Below, one piece after another: positions 34,178-42,048 of a stretch of DNA of 64,000 nt. The DNA comes from Paenibacillus phocaeensis (lineage in GTDB: Bacteria > Bacillota > Bacilli > Paenibacillales > Paenibacillaceae). The notes under the pieces were generated by a model, which saw only the letters and a list, made by a program, of their open reading frames with translations, did not search any database and was not told the origin of the DNA. A program made the translations under genes and the position numbers. Position 1 is the stretch's first letter, and the number at the start of each line of letters is the position of its first letter. Location of the stretch: the NCBI RefSeq assembly GCF_900021165.1, contig NZ_FCOQ01000030.1, forward strand, positions 1-64,000, read 5' to 3'.

Positions 34178-36460
34178 TCAGCTTTCACTTTGATTTCCTG
34201 CGCCTCCGTTCAACCGCTCCAACAGCCCGGACAACATCTCTTCCGTAAATTGGCCTTGGCTGAAAGCGACAGCGCCGCGCAGCGGCATGTATTTCATCAT
34301 CGCTTCCATCATAGCGTCGAGCTCGCCGCCGCTCTCACCCGCCAACCCGGTAGCTCCCATCATCTCCATGGCAACACTGCGCGATTCAGGGCGGCCGAGC
34401 AGGTCGCCGATCAAGGTGTTGGCCGTATACACGACCGGAATCTCCGTCGTGGAATCCACCTCCACCGCAGCTTCGAGCACGATCTCCCGAGACGATTTGC
34501 CGATGAGAATCCGGTATTCCCCGGACTCGGCATGCCAATCGTTCAGCCGCGTCTCGTAATAGGCAAACGCGCTTTTATCCAGTTCGAACACCACCGTCTG
34601 CGTTTCCCCCGGCTGCAGCTCGACCTTGCAGAATCCCTTCAGCTCCTTGTCCGGCCGGATGACGCTGCTGTCCACGTCCCGGACGTAGAGCTGAACGATT
34701 TCTTGGCCCGCCCGGTTCCCCGTATTGGTGACCTGGAGGCTGACCGTAAGCTGATCGTCGTCCCGCATCCGGTTTTTGTCCAGCTTCAAATCCGCGTATT
34801 CGAAGCTCGTATAGCTTAGGCCGTGACCGAACGGAAACAGGGGCTCCACTTCCTTCGTATCGTAATAACGATATCCGACGAAGATGCCCTCCCGGTATTC
34901 CACGCGATCCCCTTCGCCAGGGAAGAACAAATAGGAAGGGTTATCCTGCAGCCTGACCGGGAACGTTTCCGCCAGCTTGCCGCTTGGATTGGCTTCGCCG
35001 AACAGGAGATCGGCTACGGCGCCGCCCGCCGCCTGACCGCCCAGATAACCTTCCAGAACGGCCTTGGCCTTGCCGATCCACGGCATTTCCACCGGCGATC
35101 CGTTGCTCAGCACGACCACCAGATTCGGCTGCGCTTGGGCCACCGCCTCCAGCACCGCAACTTGATTCGCCGGCAACCGCATATGCGTCCGGTCGTAACC
35201 CTCCGATTCGTACCGGTCCGGCAGGCCGATAAACAACACCGCCGTATCAGCGTTCTCCGCTTTGCGAACCGCATCGCGCAGCAGCTCGGCGTTCACGTCG
35301 TCCCGATCCAGCTCGAACCCTTTGGAATATACGAGGGTTGTGCGATCACCCGCGATTTTGCCCATTTCCTCCAGGGCCAAATCCAGGCGCGTCGGGTTGA
35401 CGTGAGAGCTCCCGCCCCCTTGATAACGCGGCTTTTCGGCGAATTCGCCGATCACGGCGATCGTTCCCTCTTTGCGGAGCGGAAGGAGGCCGCCCTCATT
35501 TTTCAGCAGCACCATGCTCTCCTGCGCCGCGATCCGGGCCAGCCGGTGGTGCGCCTCCGCGTCAAAAGTCGCCTGTTCTTGACGATGCTCGGCCGCCTTG
35601 AAGACGAACGTAAGAATTCGTTCTACCGCCCGGTCCAGCGTCGCTTCGGGCAAGCTTCCGGCTTTGACCGCCGCGACGATTTTGGCGTCCCCCGCTCCTC
35701 CGCTCGACGGCATCTCCAACTCCAAACCGGCGGCGAGCCCGCGAACCCGGTCGTTAACCGCCCCCCAGTCGGACACGACAAAACCTTCAAAGCCCCACTG
35801 GTCGCGCAAAATCTTCGTCAGCAACTCGTGATGCTCCGAGGCATATTCGCCGTTCACCCGGTTATAGGAGCACATCACGCTCCACGGCTGGGATTGGACG
35901 ACCGCGCCTTCAAAACTTCTTAAATAGATTTCACGCAGCGTCCGTTCGTCGACTACCGCGTCGGTGGACATTCGGCGATGCTCCTGATTGTTGGCGGCAA
36001 AATGCTTCAGCGAGGTGCCCACGCCCTGGCTTTGCACCCCTTGGATATGATGGGCGGCCATTTCCGACGACAAATACGGATCCTCGGAGAAATATTCGAA
36101 GTTGCGGCCGCATAGCGGCGAACGTTTGATGTTCGTCCCCGGACCCAGCAGCATGGCGACGCCTTCCGCCTGGCATTCCTTGCCGAGCGCTTCGCCCACG
36201 CGGCGGATCAAGCCGCGGTTCCAGGAAGCGGCCAGTCCGGCGGCCGACGGGAAACAGGTCGCCGGCACGCTGTCGTTGAGCCCGAGGTGATCCGCCGAGG
36301 CGCTTTGCTTGCGCAAGCCGTGCGGGCCGTCGGTCATCATGACGGACGGAATTCCCAGCCGCTCCACGCCTTTCGTATGCCAAAAATCAAGGCCGGAGCA
36401 CAACCCCGCCTTTTCCTCCAAAGTCAGCTTGGCGACGATTTCTTGGATCTTCGCTTTCAT
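34178..36460 (-). CDS. Beta-glucosidase-type glycoside hydrolase (GH3)
   Basis: 760 residues, no signal peptide. The N-terminal TIM barrel begins LTLEEKAGLCSG and contains GRNFEYFSEDPYLS, KHFAANNQEHRR and nucleophile Asp231 in FVVSDWGAV. The alpha/beta sandwich (about 300-560) has AVIGEFAEKPRYQGGGSSHV, and a fibronectin III-like domain closes the enzyme (LQVTNTGNRAGQEIVQLYV). It releases glucose or a related sugar from the non-reducing end of imported oligosaccharides. ATG 36460 is taken as the start; a GTG at 36472 is closer to AAGGGAG and possible. A perfect cre box lies 27 bases upstream, and a divergent AraC-type gene probably regulates it. Confidence 0.9.
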   Translation of the reverse strand: MKAKIQEIVAKLTLEEKAGLCSGLDFWHTKGVERLGIPSVMMTDGPHGLRKQSASADHLGLNDSVPATCFPSAAGLAASWNRGLIRRVGEALGKECQAEGVAMLLGPGTNIKRSPLCGRNFEYFSEDPYLSSEMAAHHIQGVQSQGVGTSLKHFAANNQEHRRMSTDAVVDERTLREIYLRSFEGAVVQSQPWSVMCSYNRVNGEYASEHHELLTKILRDQWGFEGFVVSDWGAVNDRVRGLAAGLELEMPSSGGAGDAKIVAAVKAGSLPEATLDRAVERILTFVFKAAEHRQEQATFDAEAHHRLARIAAQESMVLLKNEGGLLPLRKEGTIAVIGEFAEKPRYQGGGSSHVNPTRLDLALEEMGKIAGDRTTLVYSKGFELDRDDVNAELLRDAVRKAENADTAVLFIGLPDRYESEGYDRTHMRLPANQVAVLEAVAQAQPNLVVVLSNGSPVEMPWIGKAKAVLEGYLGGQAAGGAVADLLFGEANPSGKLAETFPVRLQDNPSYLFFPGEGDRVEYREGIFVGYRYYDTKEVEPLFPFGHGLSYTSFEYADLKLDKNRMRDDDQLTVSLQVTNTGNRAGQEIVQLYVRDVDSSVIRPDKELKGFCKVELQPGETQTVVFELDKSAFAYYETRLNDWHAESGEYRILIGKSSREIVLEAAVEVDSTTEIPVVYTANTLIGDLLGRPESRSVAMEMMGATGLAGESGGELDAMMEAMMKYMPLRGAVAFSQGQFTEEMLSGLLERLNGGAGNQSES

Positions 36461-36486
36461 CCTTGCACACACGCTCCCTTTTAAAT

Positions 36487-36500
36487 TGAAATCGTTTACA
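36487..36500. promoter_or_regulatory. CcpA-binding cre box (perfect consensus)
   Basis: TGAAATCGTTTACA matches TGWAANCGNTNWCA at all 14 positions, between the GH3 start and the divergent AraC-type gene. Bound CcpA would block GH3 expression when preferred sugars are present. Confidence 0.75.
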
Positions 36501-36597
36501 ATCGTTCGGTTGCTTTTATTTTACGGGACGTTCTCTCTATCATTATGGTATAATTTTTGCAATTATAGTATTTTATTAACCTGCAAGGAGGATCACG

Positions 36598-37848
36598 ATG
36601 ACCGGACAGCCGGAGCTTGATGAGCGGTTGAGCCGCTTTTGCCGCCTGCTTCACGAAGTTACTTTGCTGCCCGTCATTCTTACCGACTCAACGGGGCGAA
36701 TCCAGGCCCACCATCCGGACCCGTTCCTGCCCAATCCTACGTATCGCAGTCTGCAGGAGCAAGTAACGGCGTGGATCGGCGAGCATCGCCCCGCAGCCGT
36801 TCCCGTGCTGCATTCCACCGCCTATTTAGAACAAGGCCTGCTTATTCCCGTCGGCAGCGCGGATGAATCTTGCGGATGGATCGTCGCAGGTCCGGCGGTT
36901 TCGGCGATTTGGCCGGAGGAGTTGCTGACCGGCTTGCTGCAGGACCTGAAGGTGCCGCAGCGGCAGCGCCCCGCCTGGCTCGCTTATTACCGGGGTCTGC
37001 CCGTGATCGACAGACACCGGTTGATGTCTGCGGGACGGCTGGCCTACGAATGGCTGACCGGGCAGCCCCTGGCTCCGGCCGAGTTGATCGATACGTCCGT
37101 TCCCCCCGCGGAAGAATCCGGCCCGAAACCGGCCGTCCTGGCTTCCCTTCGTCTCTCCGGCAGCCGGGAAGCGGGCGTTTACCATCATTCGCCGGACAGC
37201 GAGCAGCTGTTTTTGAAGCATATTAAAAACGGGAACAAAAAAGAGCTGTTCCGCACTTTTGCCTCGTTATCGCACCAAGGTGTGGGTATTTTGTCCAGAC
37301 GCAGCCCCTTGCGTCACCAGAAAAATATTGCCATCGTTGTCATCACACTGGCGACGCGGGCGGCCATGGAAGGCGGCGTGTTCCCGGAGGAAGCCTACAC
37401 GCTGAGCGATCTCCACATTCAGCATATCGAGGAGCTTGGAGAAGTCGCCAAAGTGGAGCATGCACTGCTTACAGCTTTGGGCGATTTTGCCGACAAAGTA
37501 AAGAGTGGCCTCGAGCAGCGGGTATCCCGTCCGATTGCGGTGTGCCAGCGTTATATTTTCGACCATTTGTACGAAGAACTCTCCCTGCCGGCTTTGGCGG
37601 AGGTCTCAGGGATCAGCTCCGTTCATCTCTCCCGACTGTTCCGGCGGGAAACAGGCAGCAGCCTGACCGAATACATTCAACGGCAACGGGTGGAAGAAGC
37701 GAAGCAACTGATCACCTTGTCCGCCTGCTCCCTATCCGATATCTCCGCCCGGTTGCAGTTTCACGACCAGAGCTATTTCACCAAAGTGTTCAAGAAATTC
37801 GCCGGCATGACGCCGAAGCAATACCAGGACCGCATGCCTACAAATTAA
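36598..37848 (+). CDS. AraC-type regulator with N-terminal PocR/GAF-like sensor
   Basis: 416 residues. The N-terminal 160 residues (VTLLPVILTDSTGRIQAHHP, LEQGLLIPVGSADESCGWIV) resemble the ligand-sensing region of a class of Bacillota AraC proteins, including those annotated YSIRK-type or PocR-like. A helical middle and two AraC helix-turn-helices follow (LAEVSGISSVHLSRLFRRET and ISARLQFHDQSYFTKVF). It is divergent from the GH3 gene, its likely target. AAGGAGG lies 6 bases before the ATG, and a TATAAT -10 is at 36549-36554. The sensor assignment is tentative; the DNA-binding part is clear. Confidence 0.83.
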   Translation: MTGQPELDERLSRFCRLLHEVTLLPVILTDSTGRIQAHHPDPFLPNPTYRSLQEQVTAWIGEHRPAAVPVLHSTAYLEQGLLIPVGSADESCGWIVAGPAVSAIWPEELLTGLLQDLKVPQRQRPAWLAYYRGLPVIDRHRLMSAGRLAYEWLTGQPLAPAELIDTSVPPAEESGPKPAVLASLRLSGSREAGVYHHSPDSEQLFLKHIKNGNKKELFRTFASLSHQGVGILSRRSPLRHQKNIAIVVITLATRAAMEGGVFPEEAYTLSDLHIQHIEELGEVAKVEHALLTALGDFADKVKSGLEQRVSRPIAVCQRYIFDHLYEELSLPALAEVSGISSVHLSRLFRRETGSSLTEYIQRQRVEEAKQLITLSACSLSDISARLQFHDQSYFTKVFKKFAGMTPKQYQDRMPTN

Positions 37849-37888
37849 ACAGGGGCCTCCTATTCGTAAATTAGGAGACCCCTGTTTT
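37847..37888. terminator. Bidirectional terminator between AraC and CHR genes
   Basis: AACAGGGGCCTCCTA and TAGGAGACCCCTGTT form a long stem with one mismatch, flanked by A and T runs. It overlaps the stop codons of both convergent genes. Confidence 0.85.
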
Positions 37889-38420
37889 AGAATAAAACAA
37901 TGCCCGCAGCGGCGGACAGCAAAATCACCGCAAAGGGGTGGATTTTGTATTTGGACACCAAAAGGAGGCATCCGGCGACGATCAGCAGCGTACCGGCCAT
38001 CGACCAGCTCAGCAACGGTTCGCCGCGTCCGCTCAAGCCAAAGTGAAGGGCAGCGTAAAGGATCAACCCCGTTACGATTGGGCGCAAACCGTAAAACGAA
38101 GATCTGACCCATTCGTTGTCCTGGAGCTTGAAGAAAAAAGCGGTAATCAGAATGACGATGATCAGCGACGGTAAAATGATACCTATGGTGGATATGATCG
38201 CGCCTATAATCCCCGCCTCCGAATACCCGATCAACGTGGCGGCGTTTGTAGCGATGGAACCCGGGGCCATCCCCGCGAGCGCAACAATCTCCTGAAACTC
38301 CCCGGCATTCACCCAGCCCTTGGCTTCTACCTCCCGCTGAATCAGCGTCATGACCGCATAACCGCCGCCAAAGGAAATGAGCCCCACCTTGATGAAAACC
38401 AAAAACAGCTGCCAAAGCAT
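37887..38420 (-). CDS. Short chromate-transporter family protein, second (C-type) subunit
   Basis: 177 residues with about five membrane helices and the CHR signature FIKVGLISFGGGYAVMTLI followed by AGMAPGSIATNAATLIGY. Short CHR proteins come as pairs encoded by adjacent genes that together replace one long ChrA; Bacillus subtilis YwrA/YwrB are an example. They move chromate out of the cell and are related to oxyanion, including sulfate, transport. It lies 13 bases after its partner. The position inside a sulfatase cluster makes sulfate export a possibility (inference only). Confidence 0.88.
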   Translation of the reverse strand: MLWQLFLVFIKVGLISFGGGYAVMTLIQREVEAKGWVNAGEFQEIVALAGMAPGSIATNAATLIGYSEAGIIGAIISTIGIILPSLIIVILITAFFFKLQDNEWVRSSFYGLRPIVTGLILYAALHFGLSGRGEPLLSWSMAGTLLIVAGCLLLVSKYKIHPFAVILLSAAAGIVLF

Positions 38421-38433
38421 AGATGATCACCCT

Positions 38434-39069
38434 TTAGATGTAATATTCCGGAAAATGAAGCTCCTGTTTGTCCTGGGACCGTTCCCTTTCCGTCCGCACG
38501 GTCATCCTCAATTTTCGCTTAAACCAAACAATCGCGATCCCGGCGATCGGTCCTCCCAGAATCAGATAAAACGAATGAAGGCCGGTGAATAACAGCAACA
38601 CGACCGCAATGGCCGTAATGACCAGGGTGGCCCCGTCCAGTACAGAGGATTTCCACATCTTAATGGCAGCTATAATGATCAACGCCACGACCGCAGCGTG
38701 AATGCCTTTCAGCGCCGCCTCCACTTTCACATTGTCTTTAAAAACAGCGCTAAGCAGGCTCAGCAGAAAAACAATAATAAACGTAGGCAATGTTATCGCG
38801 GTTACAGCCGTGATGGCGCCGGGGATCCCCCCTAAGCGGAAGCCGATGAAAGCTGCGGAATTGACAGCCACGCCGCCGGGAGCGGACCCCGAAATGGACA
38901 CCATGTCCCCCATTTCATCCTGGTTCATCCACCCTTTTCGATGAACAATCTCCTCTTCGATCGTCGCGATCATCGTGTAACCTCCTCCAAAGGTGGAAGG
39001 TCCGATTTTGGCAAAAGCGCAAAAAATTTGCCCTAGCAGTTTCAAGCGCCCAGTCCCCATGCGACTCAT
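38434..39069 (-). CDS. Short chromate-transporter family protein, first (N-type) subunit
   Basis: 211 residues with about five to six helices. The CHR motifs FCAFAKIGPSTFGGGYTMIA and SISGSAPGGVAVNSAAFIGF align with those of the downstream gene, confirming a tandem pair. The C-terminal tail is basic. The start ATG at 39069 has AAAGGGTG 7 bases upstream; an ATG at 39060 is possible. No chrB-type regulator is adjacent. The divergent neighbour is a ROK regulator across 269 bases of unusually A/T-rich DNA. Confidence 0.88.
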   Translation of the reverse strand: MSRMGTGRLKLLGQIFCAFAKIGPSTFGGGYTMIATIEEEIVHRKGWMNQDEMGDMVSISGSAPGGVAVNSAAFIGFRLGGIPGAITAVTAITLPTFIIVFLLSLLSAVFKDNVKVEAALKGIHAAVVALIIIAAIKMWKSSVLDGATLVITAIAVVLLLFTGLHSFYLILGGPIAGIAIVWFKRKLRMTVRTERERSQDKQELHFPEYYI

Positions 39070-39136
39070 CCGAACACACCCTTTTCTGTCTCGTCATGCC
39101 TTAAATGTCTATCCGCATTATAACACATTAATTTCA

Positions 39137-39248
39137 TTTTGGAATTAAGTTGTGATAAATTTAGAATAAAGTATCGTTTATTTCTTGTGAATAGGCATTT
39201 AAATTCAAAATTCCAAAGAAGAAAATTTCTTTATGGAATTATGTTGAT
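39137..39248. promoter_or_regulatory. Repeated TGGAATT motifs upstream of the ROK gene
   Basis: TTTTGGAATTAAGTTGTGAT starts at 39137 and TTATGGAATTATGTTGAT at 39231. A reverse copy (ATTCAAAATTCCAAA) lies between, near 39203. They fill the A/T-rich gap between the CHR pair and the ROK gene and could be operators for the ROK protein. A TATACT -10 follows at 39290-39295. Confidence 0.4.
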
Positions 39249-39338
39249 TATTCTGATGATATTAACTGGAAATAACTCGATATTCCCGTTATACTTATTT
39301 TATCCCGACTAGATAACTTGGAAATGGAGAGGGCCTTG

Positions 39339-40529
39339 ATGATAACTCATTCCAATCCTTCGATAAAAAAACAGGTGTTTGACCGTATATCCCGCCTCGG
39401 AACCGTCTCCAAAGCTGATTTACTAAGCGCCTTCACCTTGACCAGCAGCAGCATGACGCGTTTGCTTGAAGACATGACCTCGCAAGGGTTGATCGTCGTT
39501 TCCGGTCTCGGCAGCTCCACCGGAGGCAGAAAGCCGATTTTGTTCCAAACCAATCCGAAATACCGCTACCTGTTCGGCCTGGAAATTTCCCGGCTTTATT
39601 CCGCTCTGGGCTTGTACGACATGCATCTTAACCCCTTGTCCTCGCTCCGCTGGAAAATGGACGTTACCATGACGCCCGAGCTGCTGGCCGATCATGTGGC
39701 GAAGGTCGCCCGAGGTTTCCTTGCCGAACATGGCCTCACGTCCGCCAACGTCCTTGGCATGGGGATCGGCGCGGTCGGTCCCTTGGATCAGAGAAAGGGG
39801 ATCATTCTTGAACCGGAATTTTTCCCCGCGTCCTCTTGGAAGAACGTGCCGATTTGCGAAATGCTGACGGAACGGCTGGGGTTCCCGGCCAAACTCGACA
39901 ACGGGGCAAATACCGCTTTAATCGGCGAGCATTGGGCACTGCGGAGCGAAAACATCCAGCATGCCCTTTACGTTCACTCCGGCGTTAACATCCGGTCGGC
40001 CGCGATGTCGGGCGGCCAGATTCTCCGCGGAGCCGTGGATACCGAAGGGGCCATCGGGCAAATGATCATCCAGGCCAATGGGCCAAGATTGCGGGACAAG
40101 GGCAATTACGGGGCATTAGAAGCCTTCGTGTCCGTTCCCGCGCTCGAAGAACGCGTGCGTACCCAGCTCAAAATCGGGCGCAGCAGCCTGTTGTCCGGAA
40201 TTTCGCCGGATCAGGTTAACTTCGCTACGCTCATCGACGCCTTGAAGCAAGACGATCCGCTGGTTAAAGAGCAATTTTCAGAGACGGCCGCCTATCTGGG
40301 CATCGGGCTCGCCAACTTGATCAATGCGCTTCACCCCGAATACGTCATTCTGGGCGGCCCGCTCGTCGGCGCGCATCCGCTGGTCTTCGATACCGCCCTG
40401 GAGATCGCCAAGAAGAACACCTACCATTACCCTGAATACAGCCCGGTCTTCACGCAGGGGCTGCTTCTCGAAGAGGCCGTGGCCACCGGAGCAGCCGTGA
40501 TGATGTTGCAGGAGTGGAATGGCCTCTAA
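39339..40529 (+). CDS. ROK-family transcriptional regulator (NagC/XylR type) lacking the zinc motif
   Basis: About 396 residues. A MarR-like winged helix lies at the N terminus (RLGTVSKADLLSAFTLTSSS, then MTRLLEDMTSQGLI), followed by a ROK sugar-binding domain (GMGIGAVGPLD, DNGANTALIGEHWAL, EYVILGGPLVGAHP). The usual CxCGxxGC zinc cluster is missing: the equivalent stretch reads GNYGALEAFVS. This is typical of neither active ROK kinases nor standard NagC, so ligand binding may differ. ATG 39339 has GGAGAGG 7 bases upstream; the TTG at 39318 is less likely. It precedes the sulfatase maturase gene and may control the local cluster. Confidence 0.83.
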   Translation: MITHSNPSIKKQVFDRISRLGTVSKADLLSAFTLTSSSMTRLLEDMTSQGLIVVSGLGSSTGGRKPILFQTNPKYRYLFGLEISRLYSALGLYDMHLNPLSSLRWKMDVTMTPELLADHVAKVARGFLAEHGLTSANVLGMGIGAVGPLDQRKGIILEPEFFPASSWKNVPICEMLTERLGFPAKLDNGANTALIGEHWALRSENIQHALYVHSGVNIRSAAMSGGQILRGAVDTEGAIGQMIIQANGPRLRDKGNYGALEAFVSVPALEERVRTQLKIGRSSLLSGISPDQVNFATLIDALKQDDPLVKEQFSETAAYLGIGLANLINALHPEYVILGGPLVGAHPLVFDTALEIAKKNTYHYPEYSPVFTQGLLLEEAVATGAAVMMLQEWNGL

Positions 40530-40586
40530 CGACCGTTTCAGATTATCTAGATAAAACCATATTGAATTAAAGAATAGGCCAATCGT

Positions 40587-40612
40587 CCGTTTTTCGCATG
40601 AGAAACGGGCTT
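40587..40612 (+). terminator. Rho-independent terminator after the ROK gene
   Basis: CCGTTTTTC (40587-40595) pairs with GAGAAACGG (40600-40608), followed by GCTTTTATTT. Confidence 0.75.
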
Positions 40613-40635
40613 TTATTTATGTACTTATTATTATT

Positions 40636-40664
40636 TTGACATTATCTTATTCAGGTGCTATCTT
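40636..40664 (+). promoter_or_regulatory. Sigma-A promoter of the sulfatase maturase
   Basis: Consensus TTGACA (40636-40641), 17 bases, TATCTT (40659-40664), about 30 bases before the TTG start. No repressor palindrome overlaps it, so expression may be constitutive. Confidence 0.6.
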
Positions 40665-40694
40665 TAGAAATAATATGGACAGGAGGGGATCGTT

Positions 40695-41945
40695 TTGTCA
40701 GGAAACTGCATGACAACCCGTCATTCTAACATCGGCGTGATGTGGAAAACCGTATCCGAGGACTGCAATTTAGCCTGCGATTACTGCTATTACAGCACCT
40801 GCGGAGGCAAACCGGGACCCAAGATCAATCGGATCGATTCCGCTATTCTGGATAAATTTATCATGGATTATATGGAGCACAGCCAAGGCGCCGCCAATTT
40901 TGCCTGGCAGGGCGGAGAACCGCTGCTGGCCGGACTCGAGTTCTTCGAAGAGGTCGTCTATCGTCAAGCCCTGCATGCCCCGGCGCATACGATCATCAGC
41001 AACTCGCTGCAGACGAACGCCACGCTGATTAATGACCGCTGGGCTTCATTTTTTAAAACCTACAATTTTCTGATCGGCGTGAGCCTTGACGGCCCTAAGG
41101 AAATTCATGACGCCCGCCGGGTGACTTCGAGCGGCAATGGCAGCTTTGACCGGGTGATGGCCGGCATCGGGCATTTGCGGAAGCATCAGGTGGATTTTAA
41201 TATATTGACGGTCATCCACAAGGGGAACGTAGGCAAAGCCAAGGAACTGATGGCGTTTTATCGTGAAAACGATTTCAATTTCGTCCAATTCATCCCCTGC
41301 ATGGATTTCCGCTCCCAGCAGGTGGATCAACCCGGCGTATACGAAATTACGCCGCGGGAATACGGCGACTTCCTTTGCGAAGTGTTCGACGAGTGGTACA
41401 ATGACGGCGACCCTCAGGTTTCCGTACGCTTCTTCGATAACATGCTTAGCGTTTATATTAACCGGGAAGCGGAGCTGTGCGTACATCAGGCTGCGTGTCC
41501 GACAAGCCTCGTGCTTGAGCAAAACGGCGATGCGTTTCCGTGCGATTTCTTCATCAACGAACAATGGACCGTCGGCAATGTGGCCAACTCCTCCATCGCC
41601 GACATGCTGGCCCATCCGAACTACGAACGCTTCCACCGGATGAAGCCGGCTTTGCCCGACAAATGCCGGTCTTGCGAATGGCAGCGTTTATGCTACGGCG
41701 GGTGCCCGCGGAACCGCAAATGGAATGCGGAAGGAACAGAGTCCACTCCGGATTTCTTCTGCCAAAGCTACAAGCAGATTTATGCCCATGCCCATGAGCA
41801 AATGGAGGAAATGGGCGAGAAACTGCGCAAGGAGCTGTACAGCCACAATTTGCAACGTTATTTTGACAACAAAGCTCCGGGCCGCAACGAACCTTGCCCA
41901 TGCGGCAGCGGCAAGAAGCATAAGGCGTGCTGCGCCGCCAGCTAG
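40695..41945 (+). CDS. Anaerobic sulfatase-maturating radical SAM enzyme with C-terminal SEC-C motif
   Basis: 416 residues. The radical SAM cluster Cys24-x3-Cys28-x2-Cys31 is seen in EDCNLACDYCYYST. WQGGEPLLAG and LQTNATLI are typical of the maturase subfamily, and a SPASM region with two more iron-sulfur clusters follows (ACPTSLVLEQNGDAFPCDFF and CRSCEWQRLCYGGCPRNR). It oxidises the sulfatase active-site cysteine to formylglycine without oxygen. The last 20 residues (GRNEPCPCGSGKKHKACC) form a SEC-C zinc motif, as in SecA, perhaps for ribosome or client contact. The start is a TTG with AGGAGGGG 6 bases upstream. Clients: the sulfatases at 32329 and 47010. Confidence 0.92.
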   Translation: MSGNCMTTRHSNIGVMWKTVSEDCNLACDYCYYSTCGGKPGPKINRIDSAILDKFIMDYMEHSQGAANFAWQGGEPLLAGLEFFEEVVYRQALHAPAHTIISNSLQTNATLINDRWASFFKTYNFLIGVSLDGPKEIHDARRVTSSGNGSFDRVMAGIGHLRKHQVDFNILTVIHKGNVGKAKELMAFYRENDFNFVQFIPCMDFRSQQVDQPGVYEITPREYGDFLCEVFDEWYNDGDPQVSVRFFDNMLSVYINREAELCVHQAACPTSLVLEQNGDAFPCDFFINEQWTVGNVANSSIADMLAHPNYERFHRMKPALPDKCRSCEWQRLCYGGCPRNRKWNAEGTESTPDFFCQSYKQIYAHAHEQMEEMGEKLRKELYSHNLQRYFDNKAPGRNEPCPCGSGKKHKACCAAS

Positions 41946-41956
41946 TCTTTGATAAG

Positions 41957-41990
41957 AAACAGGAGCCGCGTGTTCGGCTCCTGTTTCTTT
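41957..41990 (+). terminator. Rho-independent terminator after the maturase
   Basis: GAAACAGGAGCCG and CGGCTCCTGTTTC form a near-perfect stem with a short loop, followed by TTT. Confidence 0.85.
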
Positions 41991-42048
41991 AACCCATCCT
42001 TCCTCACGACAAGCAAGGAATCGTTCCTAATATAAAGGAGCCGTCTCG

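Noticed and set aside
34823..35923. 366-residue plus-strand frame
   Set aside because: It lies wholly antisense to the clearly identified GH3 gene and has an arginine/histidine/glutamine-rich composition typical of shadow frames.
37887..39069. Chromate resistance as the main role of the CHR pair
   Set aside because: The family call is sound, but no chromate-specific regulator or reductase is adjacent, so I kept the substrate open.
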